From assembly GCA_021838985.1 (NCBI GenBank), contig JAKCCC010000092.1, forward strand, positions 1 through 7,124: a stretch of 7,124 nucleotides of DNA, written 5' to 3'. This DNA is from Planctomycetota bacterium. GTDB lineage: Bacteria; Planctomycetota; Phycisphaerae; WQYP01. Position numbers and translations under genes: made by a program. Below are positions 1-6,644 of the stretch, one piece after another; the stretch's first letter is position 1, and every line of letters begins with the position of its first letter. The notes under the pieces were generated by a model. That model was not told the origin of the DNA. It was given only the letters and a program-made list of their open reading frames with translations, and made no database searches.

Positions 1-369
1 CACGGCTTGTATTATATGCTCTGCAACCGGCACAGCCGGCGTTTTTACCTAGTCACATCGCTCGCTTCGTGGAAGGCCAATCAATGGCATCACATCGCGG
101 TTACCTGGCGCACAGGTGTGCCGGGCGAGTCATCCCTGGCGTTGTACCTTGACGGCAAGCTGGTGAAAAAGCTCAGCAGCCAAACCATCCTGATGGACCG
201 CCGATCGCCATCCCCAAAAGGCAAAACTTGGCTCTGGCTGCACGGCGGTGGCTCGAAGGCCGGTTTCAAGATTGACGAGTTCAAGATATATGACGTGGCG
301 CGTGATTACAGCGCTGTTGGTGGACAGGCTATTCGCCAGGGGAATAATGACAGCGCCGCACGGCCCTAA
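1..369 (+). CDS. LamG/concanavalin A-like domain protein, C-terminal part
   Basis: The reading frame is open from the first base of the window and ends at TAA 367-369, so only the last 122 residues are present. The segment reads as a LamG-like (Laminin_G_3 / concanavalin A-like) jelly roll. It has the hallmark strand WHHIAVTW at about residues 28-35, then SLALYLDGKLV at about 44-54, and the terminal strand IDEFKIYDVAR at about 90-100, equivalent to the 'IDEvriYnraLs' ending of this family. A tail of about 20 residues rich in Gly, Asn and Ala follows the domain. LamG domains of this kind usually sit at the end of secreted bacterial glycan-binding or glycan-degrading proteins, so the missing N-terminal part may be catalytic or anchoring; that is inference. 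The gene lies 52 nt upstream of a secreted glycoside hydrolase on the same strand. Family call is fairly sure; function of the full protein is unknown. Confidence 0.75.
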   Translation, partial: HGLYYMLCNRHSRRFYLVTSLASWKANQWHHIAVTWRTGVPGESSLALYLDGKLVKKLSSQTILMDRRSPSPKGKTWLWLHGGGSKAGFKIDEFKIYDVARDYSAVGGQAIRQGNNDSAARP

Positions 370-380
370 AGACCTTCCCG

Positions 381-401
381 CGCCGATGGCGCCATCCGGC
401 G
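381..401. repeat. Imperfect inverted repeat between LamG gene and glycoside hydrolase gene
   Basis: The arms are CGCCGATGGC (381-390) and GCCATCCGGCG (391-401). They are complementary over 10 positions with one unpaired C, and the centre is the palindrome GATGGCGCCATC. As RNA this would fold into a GC-rich hairpin between the upstream stop codon and the ribosome binding site of the next gene. No T-run follows, so it is not a standard intrinsic terminator. It could stabilise or process the mRNA between the two genes, or be incidental. Confidence 0.45.
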
Positions 402-406
402 ATAAG

Positions 407-412
407 AAAGGA
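407..412 (+). promoter_or_regulatory. Ribosome binding site of the glycoside hydrolase gene
   Basis: AAAGGA at 407-412, within the purine run AAGAAAGGA, ends 9 nt before ATG 422. This is normal Shine-Dalgarno spacing and supports the chosen start. Confidence 0.65.
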
Positions 413-421
413 TAAAACCAT

Positions 422-3400
422 ATGCTCCGGATAAAAAAGTCTGCGTCGTTGGCCACGGGGCTTTGGCCGCGAATTCTGCTGGGGCTGTTTCTCGGTCTGG
501 CCACGCTGGTCGCGCCGGGCACGATTCGCGCCCATGGGCGTAATCTGATACCCGAAGGCAGTGATTTCGAGGCCGGCTGGGACGGCTGGAGTGTGGATCC
601 GCTGATTTTGCTGCCTAACTGGAAAACATACGTGCCACCGAGCATTGACTGCACCACGGCGGCGCATGGGCGCTGCTCGCTCAAGTTGGTCAATGGTTCA
701 GGCGACGATGTTTTCCGCGTTTCCTCCCAGGGCATTCGCATCCCGCATACCGGCGGCCCCATCACCCTTTCGCTTTATGCCAAAACCGACACCCCCGGCT
801 GTACCCTCGAATACACTCTCAACAACGGCTTTCGGGCGATCTGTTCAGGCTCCGCCACATTGCGCCGTCACTGGAGACGCTTTCATGTGACCGTGACGCC
901 CGCGCGGTGGTACTACCCCTCCAACGCCGGCATCAGGGATGTCTTTTACGTACAGATTATCGTCCCTTCAACCAAGCCGTGGAGGACCATCTGGCTGGAT
1001 GCCATCCAATTGGAGCACGGCCCTCTGACGGCCTACCACAATCCAGCTTCCGTCGATCTGGCCTTCACCACGAATAAGCACATCAAGGTCTATTATCCGA
1101 ACCAGATCCCGCGCATTATCTTGCACGCGGCGGGAAGGGATGTCACCGCCCAGCCAGTGCTGGTGCAGAGGGAGGAGCTGTTTTCCCATCACCAATTTCC
1201 GGTTATGAAGCTGCGCCTGCGGCGAGGCGTGGATGCCAACCATGGCGCGGTGCGAATTCCCCTGAAGCCGGAACCCCGCGGCCTGTATCGTCTGACCGCC
1301 CGGATGGCCAATGACCGCGGCTTCCAGCAGGTGGTTTACGGCGTCATTAAGCCCCTGGGAAGCCGGCCGCACGCGGACGCGGCCTTCTTCGGAGGCAGCA
1401 TCGGATGCATTTTCAGCGCCACCATCTCGCCCTACTGGGGCTTCCGGCTGAACAAGCGGAACTCGCTGCTGACCTTCGATTACCCCCCGGCGGAGGTCTT
1501 CAAGGCGGTTCACGAGTTGGGCTGGGGCTGGTGGCATACCTACTGGGCCCTGGCCTTTCAGACTATCCAGCCTGAGAGTCCGAATCAGTTCCGCTGGCGA
1601 GACAGCGACGCCTTGGTGGCCCTGGCCGGGAAATATCGGCTGGACGTGTACGCAAATCTGGCCGCCCACGGCGGGCCGACGCAGCAACCCAAGTGGGCGT
1701 GGTCGAATATTCCCGTCACAGGCGGTTCATGGAATCACTTCCAAGGTGAAAGGCTTGTGGATGCCGCGAAATTCGGGGCCTTTGCCCGGGCCATCGGCGC
1801 GCATTACAGGGGCCGCATCCTCATGTGGGAACCCTACAATGAGCCGGGCGTGAAAATGTCCGCCAAACTGTACGCTCCCATTCAGCAGCAGGTATATGCC
1901 AATCTCAAGGCGGTCGATCCGGAAAATCAGATCTACGGTCTGTGCGTAACCTCCGTGGACTGGCTTAGGAGCTGCCTGCGCCTTGGCTTGGGTCGGTACA
2001 TGGATGGCTTGGCCATTCACAGTGGCAGCGCAAAACTCAATTGGGCCTCCCGTCTGCGTCAGATCGCCCAAGCGATGACAGGCCGGATTTATCCCATCAT
2101 TGATTCCGAATCCAGCGGTTCCAACGGGGCCGATTACCCCAATCTGATCCCGGCGCTAGCGGAAGGCACCCGGAATCCAGCCCCGATGACCCCGCAGCAA
2201 TTGGTGCGACATATCGCCTATGAGCGGGTTTTTGGGGTGGCGCGCCAGAGTTGGTTCAACGTTACCTCCGCTCAACTGGGGATATTTGCCCACAGCCTCG
2301 ATCTACTGGAGTATGATGGTGCTCCCACCATGCCGCTGATCGCTTACAACACGTTCATTGACTACGTCGGGCCAATGACTTCCCGCGCCGTCGTGCCGGT
2401 CGGCGGCAATATTGTTTGCTACGTCTTTGGCCGGGGGCGGCGCAGTGTGGCCGTGCTTTGGGCCGCGGGCCAACCCCGGCGAGTGACCATTCCCTTGGGC
2501 GCCGGGCGCGTCGTGCTCGATAATATGGCCGGGCAAAGATTGCCGCCGAAGTCGTCCAGCCCCCACGCCATCACGTTGGAACTCCATGGCCAAGTCGTCT
2601 ACCTGCGGGCGGCCCATCTGAACGCGGCGCGGCTCCGACACGCCTTGGCGAGGATCCACATTGCGGGTTTAAGCCAGGTGCTGATCGAGCGTGCCGCGAT
2701 TGGTCGGTCCCGTTCCGGGCGCCCGGAACTGGTGGCGATTCTTAAGGGCGACACCACCCACCCGCAACCGGGAGTGCTGGATATCCTTGGCAGCCCGCAG
2801 GCCTGGCGTTTGGGTGCGTCGCTGGCGGTCTATCCGGCCATTCCCCTGGATCATACGGCCCGCGTGGTCTTTCCAATTCTCGCGGGTCTGGGCGAAGGCG
2901 CCGAGGGGGCCATTCGGCTTGGCGCCGCGGGCGGCGCCAGCGTGGCGTGGCGGAGTTTTAACCTGAAGGTGTGGCCCGCGCCGCGGGCCAGCGTAGTCCC
3001 GCGTTGGCGTGGCCAACTGGTCGGCTGGAAACGCCTGCCCTTTCATCGGCTTTCCAATTGGGCTAAGGCGGCCATCGTCTGGAACAGAAGCGGGCTGTAC
3101 ATCGCGGCCCAGGTTCGGGACAACACGCCGCGCGGGTTTAACCCCGCCTCCGGCCAGGCGGATTGGCAGTGCGACAGCCTGGAGTTGTATTTCAACCCGA
3201 CCGTCAACAATCAGTTCACGCAGCGCCGCTACGGCCCCGCGGATTTTCAGGTGATCTGCAGCGTGCGCGGCGGCCCGGGCACGCGCGATTGGGTGCATGT
3301 GGCCTGGCGGGGTCGGGCCGCGTCGGGGCCGGGCTTTGGAAATCCGTGGGTTCGGCCTGATTCGATCCGCCTGGATTCCGTACGCACGGCCCGGGGCTAC

Positions 3401-3592
3401 CGCGCGCGGATCCTGGTGCCGTGGAAAAACTTTCCGCCCGCTTTCCAGCCGCGGGCGGGCAACTTCCTGGGGTTCAGCCTTTCGGTGCGCGATGTGGCCA
3501 GGAATTACCGCCAACTCCGCCGCGTGATCTGGGCCGGTGGAAATAATGACTATCGCTTCACCACCGGACTGGGCATACTGGTGCTCCAGTAG
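422..3592 (+). CDS. Secreted multidomain glycoside hydrolase, clan GH-A-like TIM barrel with flanking beta-sandwich domains
   Basis: This 1056-residue protein should be exported and cleave a glycosidic bond by a retaining mechanism. Residues 1-37 form a signal peptide: basic start MLRIKK, hydrophobic core at about 18-33, probable cleavage after IRA (A37). Residues 41-205 look like a CBM4/9-type jelly roll, opening with [10 protein letters not shown] and closing with [16 protein letters not shown]. Residues 209-310 appear to be a second beta-sandwich. The TIM barrel spans about 320-650. It carries MWEPYNEPG at 468-476, giving E474 as candidate acid/base, and IIDSES at 559-564, giving E563 as candidate nucleophile; order and spacing fit clan GH-A (GH5/GH39-like). 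Residues 655-730 form the usual C-terminal beta domain after the barrel. An Ig-like stretch follows (about 765-850), then a CBM9/DOMON-like domain (about 860-1056) containing [15 protein letters not shown] and [12 protein letters not shown] 422 has a good ribosome binding site. I cannot assign a GH family number or substrate. Confidence 0.85.
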   Translation: MLRIKKSASLATGLWPRILLGLFLGLATLVAPGTIRAHGRNLIPEGSDFEAGWDGWSVDPLILLPNWKTYVPPSIDCTTAAHGRCSLKLVNGSGDDVFRVSSQGIRIPHTGGPITLSLYAKTDTPGCTLEYTLNNGFRAICSGSATLRRHWRRFHVTVTPARWYYPSNAGIRDVFYVQIIVPSTKPWRTIWLDAIQLEHGPLTAYHNPASVDLAFTTNKHIKVYYPNQIPRIILHAAGRDVTAQPVLVQREELFSHHQFPVMKLRLRRGVDANHGAVRIPLKPEPRGLYRLTARMANDRGFQQVVYGVIKPLGSRPHADAAFFGGSIGCIFSATISPYWGFRLNKRNSLLTFDYPPAEVFKAVHELGWGWWHTYWALAFQTIQPESPNQFRWRDSDALVALAGKYRLDVYANLAAHGGPTQQPKWAWSNIPVTGGSWNHFQGERLVDAAKFGAFARAIGAHYRGRILMWEPYNEPGVKMSAKLYAPIQQQVYANLKAVDPENQIYGLCVTSVDWLRSCLRLGLGRYMDGLAIHSGSAKLNWASRLRQIAQAMTGRIYPIIDSESSGSNGADYPNLIPALAEGTRNPAPMTPQQLVRHIAYERVFGVARQSWFNVTSAQLGIFAHSLDLLEYDGAPTMPLIAYNTFIDYVGPMTSRAVVPVGGNIVCYVFGRGRRSVAVLWAAGQPRRVTIPLGAGRVVLDNMAGQRLPPKSSSPHAITLELHGQVVYLRAAHLNAARLRHALARIHIAGLSQVLIERAAIGRSRSGRPELVAILKGDTTHPQPGVLDILGSPQAWRLGASLAVYPAIPLDHTARVVFPILAGLGEGAEGAIRLGAAGGASVAWRSFNLKVWPAPRASVVPRWRGQLVGWKRLPFHRLSNWAKAAIVWNRSGLYIAAQVRDNTPRGFNPASGQADWQCDSLELYFNPTVNNQFTQRRYGPADFQVICSVRGGPGTRDWVHVAWRGRAASGPGFGNPWVRPDSIRLDSVRTARGYRARILVPWKNFPPAFQPRAGNFLGFSLSVRDVARNYRQLRRVIWAGGNNDYRFTTGLGILVLQ

Positions 3593-3639
3593 CGATCTTA
3601 GCCAGCGCGGAGTTGGTGCGGTGCAACCGGGAGTCTCCG

Positions 3640-4174
3640 ATGAAGCGCCGGAAAGGCGCGATCGGTCCGCCGCTGGCTGTGGATTTTTCGTGGGTGCTGG
3701 ATACACGCCATGGGGCCGACTATTTTCGCCGTTGGCACGCGGAAAAAGACAAATGAGGTGATGATGACTTACGCGCTGCTGGCCTATTGCCCCTGGGAAG
3801 GCTATCGTGTGGCCATCACCGGCGATCGCGGCCGCGTCGAGCTTTGCGTCAAGCACGGTTCGCATATTATGGCCGGGCCAAGCACGAAGGAATTGGCCGC
3901 TGCCCGGAGCCAGGGCTACGAAGAGTCGTTGCGCGTGTTTCCTATGTTTGGCGTGCCGTACACCGTGGAAATTCCCCCAGCGGAAGGCGCACATGGCGGC
4001 GGCGATACCCTGATCCTCCAAGACCTCTTCTTACCCCATCCGCCCGCCGATCGGCTGCGCCGGGCGGCATCCCACTTGGATGGAGCGGCTTCGCTGCTGG
4101 TGGGGATCAGCGCCAATGAGTCCATCCGCACCGGCCTGCCGGTGCAGTGCGATCAATTGGTGCAGCTGGTTTGA
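3640..4174 (+). pseudogene. Gfo/Idh/MocA family oxidoreductase remnant with internal deletion and frame change
   Basis: Intact relatives are cytoplasmic NAD(P)-dependent sugar or cyclitol dehydrogenases: an N-terminal Rossmann fold followed by an alpha/beta C-terminal domain. Two pieces survive here. The first, in the frame of ATG 3640, gives [14 protein letters not shown] then [19 protein letters not shown] and stops at TGA 3754-3756. The second, in the +1-shifted frame from about 3752 to TGA 4172-4174, gives MMTYALLAYCPWEGYRV, then VFPMFGVPYTVEIPPAEG, GAHGGGD and AASLLVGISANES, the complete C-terminal end of the family. From memory, relatives have more than 100 residues between these pieces, including a HHFDLVNWW-type motif, and all of that is absent. 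The Rossmann domain is also absent, because the glycoside hydrolase gene ends only 47 nt before ATG 3640. Traces of the frame may continue upstream to about 3610 (VRCNRESP resembles the 'VtfNyRYsP' segment), but this is weak. No NAD-binding motif is present, so catalysis is not expected. It lies 14 nt before the nitrilase gene, so it probably sits on the same transcript. Confidence 0.8.
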
Positions 4175-4188
4175 TCCGTGAGTGAACG

Positions 4189-5361
4189 ATGGCTGATAGG
4201 CCGCCTGATTCCAATTATGTGTTGCGAGCCTGGCAACAGGACGCCGAAGGCGGGCAGACCTACCGTCTGACGGTTCAATTTCCGCGGGGAGATAATCCAG
4301 GGCGTGAGACGGTGGCACTCGTGGAATGGGGGGCCGCCGCCGATGGTGCGGCGCCGAAGCCGGAGACGTTCATGGCACACAAGCGGGTCTACTTGCAGCG
4401 CGGTGCAGGTGGTTGGTCCGGTACGTGCACGGCTCCGGTGGGAACCCGCCAGATGCGGCTGCTGGTTTACCGCTGGCCGTGGGTCGGTTCCGCCGCGGTC
4501 GGCCATAACGAAAACTGGGCCTTCACCTGCCAGCGAGTGCCCGCCCTGCCGCCGCGGATAACCCGCGCCGCCGTGGCGTATCAGCAGACGACGCCCGATT
4601 CGCCGGCCACGATGGAAGCCCGGCGTGCCGTAATGATTGCGACGATTCACCAAGCCGGCACGCGGAACGTGGGGCTTCTGGTGCTCAGCGAGAACTTCCT
4701 GGACCGTAATGTGGCCTTGCCCGTTCAAGCCAGCGCCCGGGCGTTGGATGATCCTTGGATGGAACCGATATACGACGCGGTCCGTGAGGCGAAACTTTAT
4801 GCGGTATTTGCATTTAATGAAAGACGCGGCGCGCATCGCCACACCACCGCGGTGCTCGTCACCCCACAGGGACGGGTGCTTGAAACTTACCGCAAACGCC
4901 ACCTTACCCAGGCGGAACTGGAATCGGGCGTAACTCCCGGCGACAACTGGATGGTGTCCGATACGCCTCTGGGCCGGATTGGCCTGTTAATCTGCTGGGA
5001 TGGCTGGTTTCCGGGCAGTGCCGCTGCTTTGGCCCGGCGCGGCGCTGAGCTCATTTGCTTCCCCTTGGCTGGCGACGGTGAGAAAAAACACTGGGACTAT
5101 ACCTGGCGCGCTCGAGCCCTGGATCATCAGGTCTACTGGTTGGCCAGCGTAACCGGTGACTGCGGTGGCGAAGCCCCCAGCCGGATCATCGCCCCCACCG
5201 GCGAGGTTCTGGCGGAAACCCGAGAGCCTAATGGCCTGGCCTGCGCGGACCTTCGCCTGCCCGTGGTTGAGGAATCCTATTGGCTTTCCGTGGGGCCGTT
5301 CTGGTCGGAAATCCGCAATGTGTACCAGCACTCGGAAATCGAGTCCACCCACTGGCTATAG
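4189..5361 (+). CDS. Carbon-nitrogen hydrolase (nitrilase superfamily) with N-terminal beta-sandwich domain
   Basis: This 390-residue protein should hydrolyse a non-peptide C-N bond (amide, carbamoyl or nitrile) through a cysteine thioester. The catalytic domain runs from about residue 124 to 375. It shows the full triad: E168 in LVLSENF, K236 in YRKRHL and C269 in LLICWDGWFP. E211 in AFNERRG matches the additional conserved Glu of the family. RARALDHQVYWLAS (307-320) and SRIIAPTGEVLAE (331-343) are further family signatures. Residues 1-120 are beta-rich; GGWSGTCTAPVGTRQMRLLVYRW resembles the second half of a CBM-like jelly roll, an extension that I recall in some planctomycete nitrilases. 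No signal peptide is visible, so a cytoplasmic location is likely. ATG 4189 is the first possible start, because an in-frame TGA lies at 4183-4185; the Shine-Dalgarno sequence is weak, consistent with translational coupling to the remnant ending 14 nt upstream. Substrate cannot be deduced. Confidence 0.88.
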   Translation: MADRPPDSNYVLRAWQQDAEGGQTYRLTVQFPRGDNPGRETVALVEWGAAADGAAPKPETFMAHKRVYLQRGAGGWSGTCTAPVGTRQMRLLVYRWPWVGSAAVGHNENWAFTCQRVPALPPRITRAAVAYQQTTPDSPATMEARRAVMIATIHQAGTRNVGLLVLSENFLDRNVALPVQASARALDDPWMEPIYDAVREAKLYAVFAFNERRGAHRHTTAVLVTPQGRVLETYRKRHLTQAELESGVTPGDNWMVSDTPLGRIGLLICWDGWFPGSAAALARRGAELICFPLAGDGEKKHWDYTWRARALDHQVYWLASVTGDCGGEAPSRIIAPTGEVLAETREPNGLACADLRLPVVEESYWLSVGPFWSEIRNVYQHSEIESTHWL

Positions 5362-5397
5362 CCGGGCCGGATCCGGGTTTCCACCGCATTGCCGGCG

Positions 5398-6381
5398 TCA
5401 TTTCTCCGTGGTCTTCTGAATCAGTTCAATCCAACCGGCAGCCGCGGCGACGCGGACCTGGGGGTTCGGATCGGCGAGCATGCGCCGCAGAACCGCCGCG
5501 TCCGCGGGCCTGGCGATGGCCCCCAGGGCCAGGGCGGCCAGCGCCCGCAAATGGCTATGACGACTACGGGCATAGTGCAAGGCTAGGCCTTGCCCCGCCG
5601 CGCTGCCCCGCCGCCCCAAGCCCCGCGCCGCGATCAGGCGGGCCTCGGGCAGCGTGTCGGAAAGGCCGGCGGTTAACACGTTGGCTGCCACCGGCGCCCG
5701 CAGGGAACAAAACACGCTCAGGGCGGCGAGTTGATCCGCAGCGTAGGCGCTTAAACTCATCGCAATCAAACTGCTAATGGCCTGCCGTTGCCCCAGTTGG
5801 GCCAGCGCTACGGTGACGGCGAAGCGCACCGCGGCGTTGGGATCATCGACATGTTGGCGCAGCAGGTGCGCCGCGCTGACATCGCCCAGATCGCCCAGCA
5901 CCATGGCGGCATTGGCACGCACGATGGCAGCGCGGTTCTCCAGCGCCGCCGGCAGCGCCGCGAGGTACTTGGTTTCACCCAGCCGGGCCAGGGCATAGAT
6001 GGCCGCAGGGCGTACGCTCAGGTTCGGATCACGCCGCAGGGTTTGCAACTGTGGTTCCAGCCGGACCAGACGCCGTTGGCCCGCGACCATGGCTGCGGTA
6101 AAGCGCACCATCGGCGAAGGATCGGCCATCCCCCGCATGAGAATCTTAATCGCCGCCATCCGCTCGAGTGGCTGCACGCTTTCCATCACGTGGGCACGCA
6201 GCGCCGGCTGCCGACTGGCGGCCGCCTGTTGCAGGACTGCCAGCGCCGGCGCCAGGTTCAGGCCCGGTTCTGGGGCGGAGGCGCACCCCGTCAACAGTGC
6301 GGTTAGAATGGCCAGGAGCGGCGTTTTGAGCACCGATCCGAGCGTACGGAGCGTACGGAAAGGCCTGAGCTGGGCATCCAT
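5398..6381 (-). CDS. HEAT-repeat lipoprotein
   Basis: From ATG 6381 the protein has 327 residues. A basic stretch (R6, R9, R12, K19) precedes a hydrophobic segment ending in the lipobox LTGC, with lipidated C33. It should therefore be anchored in a membrane on the periplasmic side. The rest is almost entirely alpha-helical HEAT-like repeats of about 30 residues. Markers include DPSPMVRFTAAMVAG, DPNLSVRPAAIYALARLG, AAIVRANAAMVLGDLG, DPNAAVRFAVTVALAQLG and DPNPQVRVAAAAGWIELI; I count about seven or eight. Such solenoids act as protein-binding scaffolds; no enzymatic motif is seen and the partner is unknown. An upstream in-frame TTG at 6399 would add six residues but overlaps the TATAAT box. A GTG at 6333 would give a shorter, also plausible, signal peptide starting VLKTPLLA. 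The gene converges on the nitrilase, with stop codons separated by 36 nt. Confidence 0.85.
   Translation of the reverse strand: MDAQLRPFRTLRTLGSVLKTPLLAILTALLTGCASAPEPGLNLAPALAVLQQAAASRQPALRAHVMESVQPLERMAAIKILMRGMADPSPMVRFTAAMVAGQRRLVRLEPQLQTLRRDPNLSVRPAAIYALARLGETKYLAALPAALENRAAIVRANAAMVLGDLGDVSAAHLLRQHVDDPNAAVRFAVTVALAQLGQRQAISSLIAMSLSAYAADQLAALSVFCSLRAPVAANVLTAGLSDTLPEARLIAARGLGRRGSAAGQGLALHYARSRHSHLRALAALALGAIARPADAAVLRRMLADPNPQVRVAAAAGWIELIQKTTEK
6341..6358. repeat. 9-bp tandem duplication
   Basis: AGCGTACGG occurs twice head to tail (6341-6349 and 6350-6358). Read on the reverse strand it encodes the duplicated tripeptide RTL-RTL in the basic region before the lipoprotein signal. If translation instead starts at GTG 6333, the repeat lies in the 5' leader. 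Confidence 0.6.
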
Positions 6382-6390
6382 AGCGCGCAA

Positions 6391-6396
6391 ATTATA
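6391..6396 (-). promoter_or_regulatory. Candidate -10 box (TATAAT) for the HEAT-repeat lipoprotein gene
   Basis: The reverse strand reads a perfect TATAAT 9 nt upstream of ATG 6381. Transcription would begin about 2-4 nt before the ATG, giving a nearly leaderless mRNA, and no Shine-Dalgarno sequence precedes this ATG. The sequence at the expected -35 position (about 6414-6419, ACGTTG) does not match consensus. AT-rich hexamers are uncommon by chance in this GC-rich window, which supports the call. Confidence 0.5.
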
Positions 6397-6561
6397 CAAG
6401 GTTTTTCCCGGCGCAACGTCCTGCGTTTCAACGTGGCGAACTAAAGCTCCATCGCGGACGGATACCAGGACTTTTTTTCAGCGTCTGTCGCCGGGTTTCA
6501 ACGTACGCCAGGGCGGCGCTGAGGTACGCGTCATGCAGCCGCCGGTACGGGGGAGGGCGAT

Positions 6562-6589
6562 TTACCATGGCGGCGGCTTCGCGTATGCT
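6562..6589 (+). promoter_or_regulatory. Possible sigma70-like promoter for the SurA/PpiD-like gene
   Basis: TTACCA at 6562-6567 (4 of 6 matches to TTGACA) and TATGCT at 6584-6589 (4 of 6 matches to TATAAT) are separated by 16 nt. The predicted start is near 6596, about 50 nt before ATG 6645. The match is moderate and the assignment tentative. Confidence 0.3.
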
Positions 6590-6596
6590 TGAGTAA

Positions 6597-6611
6597 CCCG
6601 CCTTGGGCGGG
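6597..6611 (+). other. Perfect GC hairpin in the leader of the SurA/PpiD-like gene
   Basis: CCCGCC (6597-6602), loop TTG (6603-6605) and GGCGGG (6606-6611) form a perfect 6-bp stem. It would lie at the 5' end of the mRNA if the promoter at 6562-6589 is used. No T-tract follows, so it is not a terminator. A 5' stabilising hairpin is one possible role. Confidence 0.45.
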
Positions 6612-6644
6612 CGGGCTGGACCGGTTGGAACTGGAAACGATGCC

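Noticed and set aside
3739..3760. Programmed frameshift at GAAAAAGACAAATGA joining the two oxidoreductase pieces
   Set aside because: The required shift is +1, the A-run is only five bases and does not form a canonical -1 slippery heptamer in this frame, and the pieces would still lack the central block and the Rossmann domain.
2669..4021. 450-codon open frame on the reverse strand, antisense to the hydrolase and the oxidoreductase remnant
   Set aside because: It is opposite two regions with clear protein-family signatures, its translation is Pro/Arg/Gly-rich without motifs, and long antisense frames are expected in GC-rich codon-biased DNA.
5362..5397. Bidirectional terminator in the 36-nt gap between the converging genes
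   Set aside because: CCGGATCCGG (5367-5376) is a palindrome with no room for a loop, and the other possible stem is only 5 bp with a 21-nt loop; no T-tract follows on either strand.
5788..6306. 172-codon forward open frame antisense to the HEAT-repeat lipoprotein
   Set aside because: The translation is Gln/Arg/Gly-rich and is the mirror of regular Ala/Leu-rich HEAT repeats; the reverse-strand gene has a lipobox and clear repeats.
6448..6478. Intrinsic terminator suggested by the T7 run at 6472-6478
   Set aside because: The only upstream stem (6448-6462) is short with a mismatch and lies 9 nt from the T-run, and no forward gene ends nearby.
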